A stretch of DNA of 64,000 nucleotides from Aquisediminimonas profunda (GCF_019443285.1 NZ_CP080327.1:1732001-1796000); one strand, 5' to 3'; counted from the first letter of the stretch, positions 24,739 to 34,115 are shown. Translations and numbers: made by a program. The notes: a model not told the origin generated them from the letters alone.

Positions 24739-27702
24739 TTGTCTGTTATGATGCGTTTGTCAGCCACTCTTCGGCGAATCCTTTTCTCCCTGGTCATCCT
24801 TGCCTTTCTGGTGGCCTTGGGACTCTATCTTGAACGGAAAACGATCGCGCGTCGCTTTGCTGACGCGCAACTGGCGGGGCGCAAAGTCAATGCGCACTAT
24901 GACATCAAGGCGATTGGGCCAAGAACGCAGCGGCTCGAACATATCGTTATTGGCGATCCGAAAAACCCCGATCTTGTCGCGGATTGGGCAGAGATTGAAC
25001 TGGGCGTCGGCCTTTCCGGCGTGGTGGTCCGCACCTTGCGGGCGGGCGGGGTTCAACTGCGCGGGCAATTTTCGAACGGCAGACTGAGCTTTGGTGCTGT
25101 CGACAGATTGCTTCCAACGCCCAGCGGTGAACCTTTCACTCTTCCAACCTATGACCTTTCGCTCAGCAACGCCCGCCTGGCGCTTGCAACAGATTACGGG
25201 CAGTTGGACTTCCGCCTTGATGGCAAGGGCAATCTTGCCGACGGCTTTTCCGGCTTGCTGGCCGGCACGTCAAAGCATGTGCAGGTCGGTCGCGTGGGGC
25301 TTGATGACGTTGCAACACGATTGAAAATCACCACCGAACGACGGCGCATATTGGCTGAAGGGTCAATCGCGGCGTCAAGGCTGAAGTTTGACAGGAATAT
25401 TCTCGCCCAACCAGCAATACGACTGAATGGAAGCACGAACGAATCCTTCACAAGTGCAACGGCGGACTGGTCGCTGGGCGCTGGTGTGGAGTCGCTCGCG
25501 CGGGGCAAGGCAAAATCTCTGCGCGCCGACGGAAAATTCGCGCAGGACGGCGGTGCCAGAACTTTGGCCGCGAAACTTCAGTTGGATGGCGTTCGGCCCA
25601 CTGCGGCTGAACAGAAACGGCTTGTTGCTGCGATTCCAACGGCCGGAGGGACGCCGCTCGAGCCGCTTCTGAAGCAATTTCGTGAGGCTCTGGCTGGCCT
25701 CGGCAAGGGCAGTACCGTGATTGCCCCAGTCGAGTATCACGCGACCCGAATGCAACAATCCGTGTTCGTCGGCCCACCGACAATTATTGCCGCGTCAGGC
25801 GCCCGATTGCTCGGAAATGGTCGCGGATTGGTTTTCCCGCTTGGCAAAGGGCAGGCAAACTTCAGTGGCGACTTTGCCCTTTCGGGTGGGGGATTTCCGA
25901 TCAGTGTGGCACGCTTCGCCCTGAACAAGGGAGTTTGGACCGGGTCGGCCCGTTTTCAGCCGTATCGCGCAGGCAGCGCACAACTGGTGCTTACGCCAGT
26001 GGAAATGCGCGCGAACGCTTCTGGCTTTGGCGTACGGACCAATGCGCTTCTCGATGGCCCCCTCGGCAGCGGGCGCATTACGGGTTTGAGCGTACCGATT
26101 GCAGTGCGACCTGGGCACAATCCGCTTGGTGGATGCTTCAAGTCCGGATTTCGCACTCTGGAAATAGCAGGGCTCCGTCTGGCACCTTCCTCCTTGAACG
26201 TGTGTTTGGCCGGCAAGGAAGCGCGGCTCGCGCCAGCACTATTTGCTGGCCGCCTTGGCGACTCCCCCATTCGAATTGCGGCCAATGGAGCCCGCATCGG
26301 GTTCTCGCGCGGCGATTTTGCCGTCGACAGCCTGGGTGTAAGGCTTGGGCCGGGAAATCGCCTCTCCATGCTTGATGTGACTGCATTGACAGGAAGATTT
26401 GGCGAAGGACGGGCTGAAGGCAAATTTTCCGGAGCGTCTGGTTCAATTGGCAATGTGCCGTTGAAAATGTCCGAGGGGAGCGGGGCCTGGCAGTTCTCGA
26501 ACAGCAGGTTGATGCTTCAAGGCGGCTTGCGGCTTGCTGACGGCCTGTCGACCGATCCACGCTTCAACCCGCTGTTTGTGGATAGTTTCTCGCTGCAATT
26601 TGCCAATAATCTGATCCTCGCGAACGGCGTTGCGCGCGAACCGAAAACCCTCGCCCAGGTTGCAGAATTGGCGATCAGGCATGAACTGTCGTCAGGAACC
26701 GGCGGCGCGACAATTGACGTGAACGGCCTCACGTTCGGCCGCGCACTCCAGCCTGAAATGCTCACGACCACGACATTGGGCGTGATTGCCAATGTCGTCG
26801 GCACAATCAACGGGCGCGGTGAAATCCGCTGGAGCCCTGATACTGTGACAAGCACGGGCAAATTTCGAACCGAAAGTCTGGATCTCGCGGCAGCATTCGG
26901 TCCGGTCACGGGCCTCAAGGGCGAGATTGCCTTGTCAGACCTTCTGGGGATTGAGACCAAGGCGGGCCAAATGGTGACGATCAGTTCGATCAATCCCGGT
27001 ATCGCTGTAGTCGATGGCAATATTCACTATCAACTTCTGCCCGGGCTGAAACTGAGGATCGAAGGGGGGAGGTGGCCATTTGCCGGAGGGTTCCTGATTC
27101 TCGAACCCACGACGATCGATCTTTCGGCGGCAGCGGAGCGGCGTTTGACTTTCCGGGTGGAGGGAATGGATGCTGGGCAGTTCATCAATCAGCTGCAGTT
27201 CGAGAATATCGATGCGACCGGGGTCTATGACGGCACGTTGCCGATGATCTTCGATGAACATGGCGGGCGGATCGAGGGCGGCAGGCTCGTTGCGCGCAAT
27301 GGCGGGACACTGGCCTATGTCGGTGAAATATCGAACCAAAACCTGGGAACAATGGGTCGCGTTGCATTCGATGCGCTGAAATCGATCAAATATGATCGGT
27401 TGAGTATCGATCTTGACGGCCCACTGGACGGGGATGTCGTGACGCGCGTCAGCTTTGCAGGCGTCAATCAGGCACCGATCGAAGGGGTTCGGGCCAAGTT
27501 CCCGATACCAATCCGTGTCACTGGCCTCACCAATTTTCCATTCATATTCAATGTCACGATTACAGCGCCATTCCGTAAATTGTTCGACATGAGCCGGACA
27601 ATCAGCGATCCTTCGCTACTGATCGAAAGACTGAATCCCGATCTTCAGCGGATTGGGCCAGCGAAAACCATTCAGCCGCCAGAAAGCGAGCGTGTGCAAT
27701 GA
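24739..27702 (+). CDS. ydbH: YdbH-family intermembrane phospholipid transport protein
   Basis: This 987-residue AsmA-like protein is of the YdbH family. There is one N-terminal membrane helix (ILFSLVILAFLVALGLYL), then a very long beta-rich periplasmic region and a C-terminal YdbH/dicarboxylate-transport-like block with GQFINQLQFENIDATGVYDG and DGPLDGDVVTRVSF. In E. coli, YdbH, TamB and YhdP act redundantly to move phospholipid to the outer membrane. A GAGGT eight bases before the TTG at 24739 favours that start; ATG codons at 24748 and 24751 are alternatives. It begins the ydbH-ynbE-ydbL operon. Confidence 0.88.
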   Translation: MSVMMRLSATLRRILFSLVILAFLVALGLYLERKTIARRFADAQLAGRKVNAHYDIKAIGPRTQRLEHIVIGDPKNPDLVADWAEIELGVGLSGVVVRTLRAGGVQLRGQFSNGRLSFGAVDRLLPTPSGEPFTLPTYDLSLSNARLALATDYGQLDFRLDGKGNLADGFSGLLAGTSKHVQVGRVGLDDVATRLKITTERRRILAEGSIAASRLKFDRNILAQPAIRLNGSTNESFTSATADWSLGAGVESLARGKAKSLRADGKFAQDGGARTLAAKLQLDGVRPTAAEQKRLVAAIPTAGGTPLEPLLKQFREALAGLGKGSTVIAPVEYHATRMQQSVFVGPPTIIAASGARLLGNGRGLVFPLGKGQANFSGDFALSGGGFPISVARFALNKGVWTGSARFQPYRAGSAQLVLTPVEMRANASGFGVRTNALLDGPLGSGRITGLSVPIAVRPGHNPLGGCFKSGFRTLEIAGLRLAPSSLNVCLAGKEARLAPALFAGRLGDSPIRIAANGARIGFSRGDFAVDSLGVRLGPGNRLSMLDVTALTGRFGEGRAEGKFSGASGSIGNVPLKMSEGSGAWQFSNSRLMLQGGLRLADGLSTDPRFNPLFVDSFSLQFANNLILANGVAREPKTLAQVAELAIRHELSSGTGGATIDVNGLTFGRALQPEMLTTTTLGVIANVVGTINGRGEIRWSPDTVTSTGKFRTESLDLAAAFGPVTGLKGEIALSDLLGIETKAGQMVTISSINPGIAVVDGNIHYQLLPGLKLRIEGGRWPFAGGFLILEPTTIDLSAAAERRLTFRVEGMDAGQFINQLQFENIDATGVYDGTLPMIFDEHGGRIEGGRLVARNGGTLAYVGEISNQNLGTMGRVAFDALKSIKYDRLSIDLDGPLDGDVVTRVSFAGVNQAPIEGVRAKFPIPIRVTGLTNFPFIFNVTITAPFRKLFDMSRTISDPSLLIERLNPDLQRIGPAKTIQPPESERVQ

Positions 27703-27749
27703 GGGGATTGATGTTGACGACAGTGAGGCCCGAAGGTTACGCCGGTCGC

Positions 27750-27938
27750 ATGAAACAACACACACTCTTGGCTTTCGCCGCTGTAGCGGCACTTTTGGCG
27801 GGATGTGTGACTGTGAAAGCGCCCGACAAGCCTATCGAGATCAACCTGAACGTGAATATCAGGCAAGAGGTGGTTTACAGCCTGAAACAGGATGCAAACG
27901 ACCTCATCAAAGATAATCCGGAGCTGTTTCCAAAATGA
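27750..27938 (+). CDS. ynbE: YnbE-type small lipoprotein
   Basis: This 62-residue lipoprotein has the signal peptide MKQHTLLAFAAVAALLAGC (Cys19), followed by KAPDKPIEINLNVNIRQEVVY, the conserved YnbE core. In E. coli, YnbE in the outer membrane binds the C-terminus of YdbH to complete a bridge across the periplasm. The start at 27750 begins the signal peptide. An ATG at 27699 overlapping the ydbH stop (ATGA) is in frame and could be used for coupling. It overlaps ydbL by four bases. Confidence 0.85.
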   Translation: MKQHTLLAFAAVAALLAGCVTVKAPDKPIEINLNVNIRQEVVYSLKQDANDLIKDNPELFPK

Positions 27939-28327
27939 AGAAGACGTTGACTATCTTCGCGGGCCTTGCGGCAAGTGCTACACTTGTCATCAGTGGCGGT
28001 ATTGCAATTGCGCAATCGGCCGGCCTTGTTTCAGCAGCTCTCGCAGAAGGCAGTGTGGGCGAGCAGGCGGACGGCTATCTGGGCATCCGCGGCTCGGCTT
28101 CCGAGGCCTTGCGTGCGGAAGTCGATGCAATCAACATCAAGCGTCGCGCCGCCTATACCCAGCGGGCCGCGCAAAAGGGCGCTACGGTGAAGGAAGTGGC
28201 CGCAGCGGTCGGCTGCGAAACCCTTGCCACGCGCGTGCCGACGGGTCGCGCCTATTTGCTGCCCGACGGCGTATGGCGCGTGAAAAGCGACGCACCAATC
28301 TCGTTGCCAGCCTATTGTGCGGGTTAA
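27935..28327 (+). CDS. ydbL: YdbL-family DUF1318 periplasmic protein
   Basis: This 130-residue exported protein has a signal peptide ([20 protein letters not shown]...AIA-QS). The DUF1318 domain has [37 protein letters not shown] and the terminal DGVWRVK. In E. coli, YdbL is the small partner that controls YdbH-YnbE assembly. The ATG overlaps the ynbE stop (ATGA). Its TAA stop is shared tail to tail with the cysA stop in the palindrome TTAA at 28324-28327. Confidence 0.9.
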   Translation: MKKTLTIFAGLAASATLVISGGIAIAQSAGLVSAALAEGSVGEQADGYLGIRGSASEALRAEVDAINIKRRAAYTQRAAQKGATVKEVAAAVGCETLATRVPTGRAYLLPDGVWRVKSDAPISLPAYCAG

Positions 28328-29040
28328 CTCAGGAAATCGGCAACAAACGCATTGGCCGGTTTTTCGACAATGGTGTTTGGCCGGTCGAACTGTTGAATGG
28401 CTCCAAAGTCCAGTATGGCAACCTTATCCGCCAGGGCGAAGGCCTCTTCCCGGTCGTGCGTCACAAAAATTGACGTGATGCCGAGCCGGTCGTGAATTCC
28501 GCGCAGCGCATCGCGCAGTTCTTTGCGGACTTTCGCATCCAGCGCGCCAAATGGTTCATCGAGCAAGAGGATGCTCGGGTTGCGGGCGAGGGCGCGGGCC
28601 AATGCGACGCGTTGCCGCTGGCCTCCGGACAATTGTGTGGGATAGCGGTCGCCCATACCTGACAGCTGGACAAGATCGAGCAACTCGCGGACCCGTTCAT
28701 TAATCGCAGCTTTTCCAGGCCGTTCCCGCCGTTTCATGACATTCAGGCCAAAGGCTATGTTCGACGCAACCGTCATGTGCCGGAACAGGGCATAATTCTG
28801 GAAGACGAAACCTATCCCACGTTCCTGCACAGGAACGTCGGTCACGTCCTTGCCACCGAACAGCACTGTGCCTTCATCGGCAAAGGCAAGTCCCGCAATG
28901 ATCCTCAAAAGGGTGGTCTTGCCGGATCCTGATGGGCCGAGCAGCGCCACAAATGCGCCGTCGTCAATGGCCAGCGAAACGCCGTCGAGGGCGCTATGCC
29001 CGTCATAACGCTTCACAATGTCACGCACCTCGATTGTCAT
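28324..29040 (-). CDS. cysA: Sulfate ABC transporter ATPase CysA, short form
   Basis: This ATPase powers sulfate/thiosulfate import with CysT and CysW. Walker A is [16 protein letters not shown], the signature is [17 protein letters not shown], Walker B is [16 protein letters not shown], and the switch His is in [14 protein letters not shown]. The CysA-type [20 protein letters not shown] is present. At 238 residues it ends right after the ATPase domain (FVADFLS). E. coli CysA is 365 residues, with a C-terminal regulatory TOBE-like domain that is absent here. The stop codon shares TTAA with the convergent ydbL. It lies four bases after cysW. Confidence 0.92.
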   Translation of the reverse strand: MTIEVRDIVKRYDGHSALDGVSLAIDDGAFVALLGPSGSGKTTLLRIIAGLAFADEGTVLFGGKDVTDVPVQERGIGFVFQNYALFRHMTVASNIAFGLNVMKRRERPGKAAINERVRELLDLVQLSGMGDRYPTQLSGGQRQRVALARALARNPSILLLDEPFGALDAKVRKELRDALRGIHDRLGITSIFVTHDREEAFALADKVAILDFGAIQQFDRPNTIVEKPANAFVADFLS

Positions 29041-29044
29041 GTCG

Positions 29045-29887
29045 TCAGTGTCCTTGTGCCTTCAGATCGTCGCCATGCCGCCATTCGAGCAGGCTTTTAA
29101 GAACCAGCGTGACCAAGGCGAGGCCAGCCAGTATCGACGCGACTGCAAAAGCAGCCACAAAATTATATTCGTTGTAAAGCACCTCGACGTGCAGCGGGAT
29201 CGTATTGGTTTCCCCACGAATGTGCCCGGATACGACCGAAACGGCTCCGAATTCTCCCATGGCCCGCGCGTTGCACAGGAGCACGCCGTAAAGCAGTGCC
29301 CAGCGAATATCTGGCAGGGTCACATGCCAGAATGTCTGCCACCCGTTTGCGCCGAGCGACAGTGCAGCTTCCTCTGCTGCCCGCCCTTGCGCGGTCATCA
29401 GCGGGATTATCTGTCGGGCCACAAAGGGGAAGGTCACGAAGATCGTCGCCAGCACGATGCCGGGCACGGCAAAGATGATCTGGATGTCACGTTCCTGCAG
29501 CCAATCGCCAAGCCAGCCCTGTGCTCCAAAGATCAGCACATAGATCAGGCCGGAAACGACGGGGGAAATTGAAAAGGGCAGTTCGATAAAGGTCACAAGC
29601 CAGGCTTTTCCCCGGAAGTCGTGCTTGGTGATTGCCCAGGCGGCCACGATGCCAAACACCATGTTCAGCGGCACGGAGATTGCGGCCACCCAAAGCGTAA
29701 GCTTGACGGCCGCAACGGCATCAGGTTCCTCGAGTGCCGCAACATAGGCCGGCCACCCTTCGCGCAACGCTTCCACGAAGACTGCCGCCAGCGGCAACAA
29801 GAGCACGAGGACGATATAGGCAAGCGCGCCGCCAATAAGCGCAACTTTGAGCCATCCTGGCGTTGCAAGGCTCGAGCGCCTGTTCAC
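29045..29887 (-). CDS. cysW: Sulfate ABC transporter permease CysW
   Basis: This 280-residue membrane permease has about six helices (first: [21 protein letters not shown]-like segment at 19-40). The ABC-contact EAA loop is [20 protein letters not shown], and the CysW-type [17 protein letters not shown] follows. It forms the channel with CysT. The start is GTG at 29887, overlapping the cysT TGA (GTGA). Confidence 0.93.
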   Translation of the reverse strand: MNRRSSLATPGWLKVALIGGALAYIVLVLLLPLAAVFVEALREGWPAYVAALEEPDAVAAVKLTLWVAAISVPLNMVFGIVAAWAITKHDFRGKAWLVTFIELPFSISPVVSGLIYVLIFGAQGWLGDWLQERDIQIIFAVPGIVLATIFVTFPFVARQIIPLMTAQGRAAEEAALSLGANGWQTFWHVTLPDIRWALLYGVLLCNARAMGEFGAVSVVSGHIRGETNTIPLHVEVLYNEYNFVAAFAVASILAGLALVTLVLKSLLEWRHGDDLKAQGH

Positions 29888-30705
29888 AGGCCCACCCTGC
29901 GCTGTGCGCGGTGCTGAAGCCGATTGATCAGTGCAAGCATGGCAAAAGAGATCAGCAACATGACGACCGCAATCGCGGAAGCGCCGGCATAGTCATATTG
30001 CTCAAGGCTCGTGACGATCAGCAGCGGGGCGATCTCCGAAACTTTGGGGATATTCCCGGCTATGAAAATCACCGAGCCATATTCACCGACGCACCTTGCA
30101 AAAGCCAAGGCGCAGCCGGTCACCAGAGCCGGCGCGATTTCCGGGAAGATGACGCGGGAAAAGACTTGCCACCGCGTTGCTCCCAGGCTCGCCGCTGCTT
30201 CTTCAAAGCCCCGATCAAGGTCGCCGAGCACCGGTTCGACCGCACGAACGATGAAGGGCAGGCCAATGAAGATCAGCGCAACCACAATGCCCTGCGGTTG
30301 ATAGGCGATCTTGATGCCAAGCGGCTCGAGCCAGGACCCGATCCATCCTGTGTCGGCATAGATGGCCGTCAGGGCAATGCCGGCAACGGCTGTAGGCAAG
30401 GCAAAGGGAAGATCGACTGCGGCGGAGAGCATGCGTCGTCCCGGAAAATCGAAGCGCACCAGCACCCAGGCCACCAGCAGGCCAAAGACGGCATTGATCA
30501 GGGTCGCCAAAGCGGCCGCGCCGAACGTGACGCGATAGGCAGCCATCGCGCGGCTCGAAAAGCCGACCGTCAGAAAATGGTGCCAGCCGTCGCTGAGGCT
30601 TCGCAGGAAAACAGCTGCAACCGGGATGATGACGATAAGGCTGACCCAGAACAGTGTCAGCCCCAACGTCATGCCGAAGCCTGGGAGGGCGGAGCGTCGC
30701 GTCAT
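29884..30705 (-). CDS. cysT: Sulfate ABC transporter permease CysT
   Basis: This 273-residue permease has about six helices, with LPFALPTAVAGIALTAIYA, the EAA loop FEEAAASLGATRWQVFSRVI and FARCVGEYGSVIFIAGNI, all typical of CysT (CysU). It pairs with CysW, with which it overlaps by four bases. It lies 31 bases downstream of the porin gene, so the porin and permeases are probably one transcript. Confidence 0.93.
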   Translation of the reverse strand: MTRRSALPGFGMTLGLTLFWVSLIVIIPVAAVFLRSLSDGWHHFLTVGFSSRAMAAYRVTFGAAALATLINAVFGLLVAWVLVRFDFPGRRMLSAAVDLPFALPTAVAGIALTAIYADTGWIGSWLEPLGIKIAYQPQGIVVALIFIGLPFIVRAVEPVLGDLDRGFEEAAASLGATRWQVFSRVIFPEIAPALVTGCALAFARCVGEYGSVIFIAGNIPKVSEIAPLLIVTSLEQYDYAGASAIAVVMLLISFAMLALINRLQHRAQRRVGL

Positions 30706-30736
30706 GATAAGATTCCCGATTTACCCACGCCGACCA

Positions 30737-32215
30737 TCAGAAATCGAACTGGAGCCGCGTGGCAAAGGCATCGCCTTTGGCCGTCGTCCCGTTCACCAGC
30801 ACTGGCGCCACCACCAGGGGCGAGTTTGTCCCCTTGAAGCGGATATAGTTGAACAGGATTTTTGTATTGGGGTTGAGATACCAGTTCAGGGCGCCGGTCA
30901 CGCTGGTTGCCTTGCGTTTGAGTGGGGAGAGGTTCTTGTCCGTCAGGTTCAGCGTATCGTAGCGAAGTGCAACTTCAAATGCGCCCAGATCACCTGTCGC
31001 AGGATTGAAATTCTTGAACGGCTTGAACTTGTCGACAACGCCGTTCTTGACCGCACGCGCCTCGCCGGTGATCGACAAGGTGCCGAACACGTTGAAGCCT
31101 TCGAAACTCACGTTGGGCGCCGTGCCAAACCGATCGAGCGACAGGTGGCCATATTCGCCCTGCACCGAGAATGGTCCGCGAATGAGCAGGGCCTCGGCAC
31201 CAAGGAAGTCGGCATCCTTGACGCCCGTGGACGGGCCGCTTGCGGGATTGGTGCCCGCAATCGCTGCGGAAATGATCCTGCCGTCATCGATCCGGACGTT
31301 GGGCCGTTCACTGACGGTTAGCGAGTTGCCCGGGAAGTTCGTTGCATGGAATGCTGATAGCCCGACGTGTACGACCTTTCCGGTATCGAGGATCGGATCC
31401 CATGTGATGCGACCGTTGATGCCATAGCCCTCATCGGGGGTGGTTGCATTGCGCAGGACAGATTCGCTCGATCCGAAGAGGCCGAAGGCTGCGTTGAGCT
31501 TGTCGGTCTGGTAGGCAAGGCTGAGGCCGACACGCCGTTCGGCACCGACCGCGCCAAAGGCATTGCTCGCCATGCCGCGCTCAAGGAAAGTGTTCGCCGA
31601 ATCCGATGTGTTGGCTTCCAGTCCGTATGGCGCCTTGTGCTGACCCGCTGTCACCGACCATTTCGGGTTGATCGCGTAGGTGACATAGGCGTCCAGCAAC
31701 GTGACCGAGTTCTTCACCAGCTCGGCCTCGATCCGCCATTTGAAGTTCTTGTATGCTGTTCCTTCAAAGCCGAAACGCGCGCGCCGGATATCTGTACCGT
31801 TGCTATAGTCATAGCCGCCGGCGCGTTCATTATAGCCGGCATAATCGATCTGAAACACGCCGCGTGGCTTGAATGTGAAGTTGTCGTTTACATCGGCAAA
31901 GGTCGGCACGACGCCGGGCTGTGCTGCCCTGGCGGAACGCACTTCGACCCGCTCGACGCGCGACTGGGTGTCAGCTGCTGCTGCTTCCAGCTGGGCATTG
32001 CGGGCCTCAAGCTGGCGGATACGCGCTTCCAGGGCATTGAGCCTGTCGACAACCGGATCTCCGGTCTTTGCCGGTTCGACTGCCGCATCTGCAGTGGTAT
32101 CATCGGTAACAAGCGTATCCAGTCCGGAGCCGGAGTCCGGCTGCTGTTCCTGAGCGCGCACAGGCGCAGCGATCAGTGCAAGCGCAGAAGCGCTCACAAA
32201 CAAGATTGTTTTCAT
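30737..32215 (-). CDS. OprP/OprO-like outer-membrane anion porin within the sulfate operon
   Basis: This 492-residue outer-membrane protein has a signal peptide (ILFVSASALALIAAPVRA-QE). A coiled coil at about residues 50-90 (VDRLNALEARIRQLEARNAQ) probably forms the trimer stalk or binds peptidoglycan. A phosphate-selective porin O/P barrel follows, with FKPRGVFQIDYAGYNE, TDIRRARFGFEGTAYKNF and the C-terminal phenylalanine (ATRLQFDF). The start is ATG at 32215 with GGGAGG six bases away; TTG at 32221 is less likely. Its place between the sulfate-binding protein and cysT suggests it admits sulfate. Confidence 0.87.
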   Translation of the reverse strand: MKTILFVSASALALIAAPVRAQEQQPDSGSGLDTLVTDDTTADAAVEPAKTGDPVVDRLNALEARIRQLEARNAQLEAAAADTQSRVERVEVRSARAAQPGVVPTFADVNDNFTFKPRGVFQIDYAGYNERAGGYDYSNGTDIRRARFGFEGTAYKNFKWRIEAELVKNSVTLLDAYVTYAINPKWSVTAGQHKAPYGLEANTSDSANTFLERGMASNAFGAVGAERRVGLSLAYQTDKLNAAFGLFGSSESVLRNATTPDEGYGINGRITWDPILDTGKVVHVGLSAFHATNFPGNSLTVSERPNVRIDDGRIISAAIAGTNPASGPSTGVKDADFLGAEALLIRGPFSVQGEYGHLSLDRFGTAPNVSFEGFNVFGTLSITGEARAVKNGVVDKFKPFKNFNPATGDLGAFEVALRYDTLNLTDKNLSPLKRKATSVTGALNWYLNPNTKILFNYIRFKGTNSPLVVAPVLVNGTTAKGDAFATRLQFDF

Positions 32216-32258
32216 CGTCAACCTCCCTTGAAGGGCCCGGCCATCCAGCCGCCCCGTC

Positions 32259-33278
32259 TTATTTCTTTGCGTCTTCGAAGACCTGATCGAACAGGCCGCC
32301 GTCGTTGAAAAAGGTTGCCTGAGCCTTGGCCCAACCGCCGAAATTGCGATCTACAGTGAAAAGAGGAATGTTGCGGAATTGCCCCTTGAACTTGGCTGCT
32401 GCAGCCGGGTCGCGGGGGCGATAATAGTTTCGACCAATAATATCCTGCGCGGCCGGGGTATACAGGAAGTTGAGATAAGCCTCCGCCACCTTGCGTGTGC
32501 CCTTGCGGTCAACGACCTTGTCTACGACGGCGACAGGCGGTTCCGCGAGGATCGAGATGGACGGCGTTACAATCTCGAACTGGCCCTTCCCGAGCTGACG
32601 CTGAGCCAGCAAGGCTTCATTTTCCCAGGTAATCAGAACGTCTCCTTGCCCCCGCTGAACGAACGTGGTGGTTGAACCGCGCGCGCCACTGTCGAGGATT
32701 GGCACATTGCGGAGCACCTTGGTCACGAACTCCCGCGCCTTCGCGCCTGAGCCATAGGTCTTCTGGCCATATCCCCAGGCCGCAAGGAAGTTCCAGCGCG
32801 CGCCACCGCTCGTCTTCGGGTTTGGCGTGATCACTGAAACACCCGGACGCGCCAGATCGTCCCAATCTTGAATGCGTTTCGGGTTCCCCTTGCGGACGAG
32901 GAAGACGATGGTCGAATAATAGGGTGCGCTGGCATGCGGCAGGCGGCGCTGCCAGTCGCGCGCGATCAGGCCGCGCTGGGCTATCGCATCAATGTCATAT
33001 CCAAGTGCCAGTGTCACGACATCAGCCGGCAATCCGTCAATCACGGAGCGTGCCTGCTTGCCCGACCCGCCGTGGCTCTGCCGAATCACGACGTCCTGGC
33101 CTGTCTTGGCCTTCCAGTCGCGGGCAAAGGCGGCATTGACTGCAGCATAAAGCTCGCGCGTCGGATCATAGGATACGTTCAGTAGTGTCGCCGGCGCTGC
33201 AGCGACCGATGCGGCAGCGGGTATAAGCGCCAGTGCCGTGGCAGCAAGCGCTGCCCGGGTAAAATATCTGCGGTTCAT
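32259..33278 (-). CDS. Sulfate-binding periplasmic protein (Sbp/CysP)
   Basis: This 339-residue solute-binding protein has a signal peptide ([27 protein letters not shown]). The sulfate-binding family blocks are [62 protein letters not shown] and YLYTPAAQ-like [17 protein letters not shown]. It delivers sulfate or thiosulfate to CysTWA. The start is ATG at 33278 with AAAGGA upstream. It lies 43 bases before the porin. Confidence 0.94.
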   Translation of the reverse strand: MNRRYFTRAALAATALALIPAAASVAAAPATLLNVSYDPTRELYAAVNAAFARDWKAKTGQDVVIRQSHGGSGKQARSVIDGLPADVVTLALGYDIDAIAQRGLIARDWQRRLPHASAPYYSTIVFLVRKGNPKRIQDWDDLARPGVSVITPNPKTSGGARWNFLAAWGYGQKTYGSGAKAREFVTKVLRNVPILDSGARGSTTTFVQRGQGDVLITWENEALLAQRQLGKGQFEIVTPSISILAEPPVAVVDKVVDRKGTRKVAEAYLNFLYTPAAQDIIGRNYYRPRDPAAAAKFKGQFRNIPLFTVDRNFGGWAKAQATFFNDGGLFDQVFEDAKK

Positions 33279-33322
33279 CTTGAAAATCCTTTGAACAGGT
33301 TTGGCTTGCACGCAGGAAAGAT

Positions 33323-33349
33323 GATGCGGCCGGTAGACCGGTCCGCATC
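33323..33349 (-). promoter_or_regulatory. Stable hairpin in the leader before the sulfate-binding protein gene
   Basis: GATGCGG (33323-33329) pairs with CCGCATC (33343-33349), and the inner CCGG (33330-33333) pairs with CCGG (33338-33341) around a TAGA loop with one bulged T. On the minus strand it sits between the DUF2292 stop and the sulfate-binding protein start, about 45 bases before the latter. Only a weak T run (ATCTTT) follows. It may attenuate, process or stabilise the transcript; no known riboswitch is recognised. Confidence 0.5.
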
Positions 33350-33413
33350 AGTTTCCTTGGGAAGCGCGTGGTGAATGTGCATGAGTTTTCCGGTCGTCCG
33401 GTCAAGGTTGATG

Positions 33414-33590
33414 TCAATTCTGGAAGCGTCGCTTTTCGGTCACATCCATCTGCACGAGCTTGCCTTCGTGAACGGTAAGCTGGATGGCTCCGAACCGCAT
33501 TCTCGCCAGCGCCTGACGGAGAATCTCGAGCTGGTCAGCATTTGACCGGGGGTGCGCGCATGTATCCTGACCTGATGTGTCGATCTGCAT
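33414..33590 (-). CDS. DUF2292 (YezD-type) small protein
   Basis: This small 58-residue protein has the DUF2292 core ILRQALARMRFGAIQLTVHE followed by GKLVQMDVTEKRRF. The function is unknown, but the family is often encoded beside sulfate and sulfur assimilation genes, as here, directly upstream of the sulfate-binding protein. The start is ATG at 33590 because GAGGAA lies seven bases before it; an in-frame GTG at 33632 would add 14 residues. Confidence 0.8.
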   Translation of the reverse strand: MQIDTSGQDTCAHPRSNADQLEILRQALARMRFGAIQLTVHEGKLVQMDVTEKRRFQN

Positions 33591-34115
33591 TTCGTTTTCC
33601 TCGAGCTGCTCAATTTCAAAATTAATATCCACTAAAAAAGTAGTCTTTAAGCAAGATAGTTTTGCTTTGATCGCTCAAAGCCGATTTCCATGCGCGACGT
33701 TTAGCCGGGCTACGTCACGGCAATTCGTGCTCCTGGCGGGGCCAATGTCTGATTCGGGATTGAAAAGGGTCACATTTGGCCCGCGGGTTTGGCGGAAGAC
33801 ATGCAAGAAAGAGCGAAAAACTGGCGTAAATTGCGATGGCACACAGAGTTTCGTTGCTGCTGGCATATCCAGACCCCATTTCAGGTCGCGCTGCGAGTCG
33901 ACCGGTCCCGAATGCTGATCCCCACTAAATTGATAGACAAGAGTGCATTGAGACGAGTCGAGTGGAAATTGCGATTAAAGACTATTGTATCAGTAGGGAA
34001 TAAGATCTTCAGACCATTTGGCCGAACTGACGTTGGGTCACTTGCCCTTCAACATTCGAAGGAGCCTGCCTTTGCGGGTGTCGACTAATTGTTCAAACCA
34101 AGGCATTTGAACGAA
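33591..34115. other. Intergenic region between the sulfate unit and chrA, no gene recognised
   Basis: This 525-base stretch separates divergent transcription units. It is visibly richer in A and T than its surroundings. Short open frames run through it, but none has a Shine-Dalgarno or a recognisable domain. At 33631-33644 there is an imperfect dyad, ACTAAAAAAGTAGT, just upstream of the DUF2292 gene that could be an operator. At about 34065-34080 there is a degenerate copy (CCTGCCTTTGCGGG) of the palindromic repeat core seen elsewhere. The promoters for both units must lie here. Confidence 0.5.

Noticed and set aside
33789-34088. 99-codon plus-strand frame before chrA
   Set aside because: No Shine-Dalgarno, no domain, odd composition, and its last residues come from the decayed repeat; treated as noncoding.
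33591-34115. Insertion sequence remnant or tRNA in the gap
   Set aside because: No terminal inverted repeats, transposase motifs or tRNA T-loop pattern could be seen.
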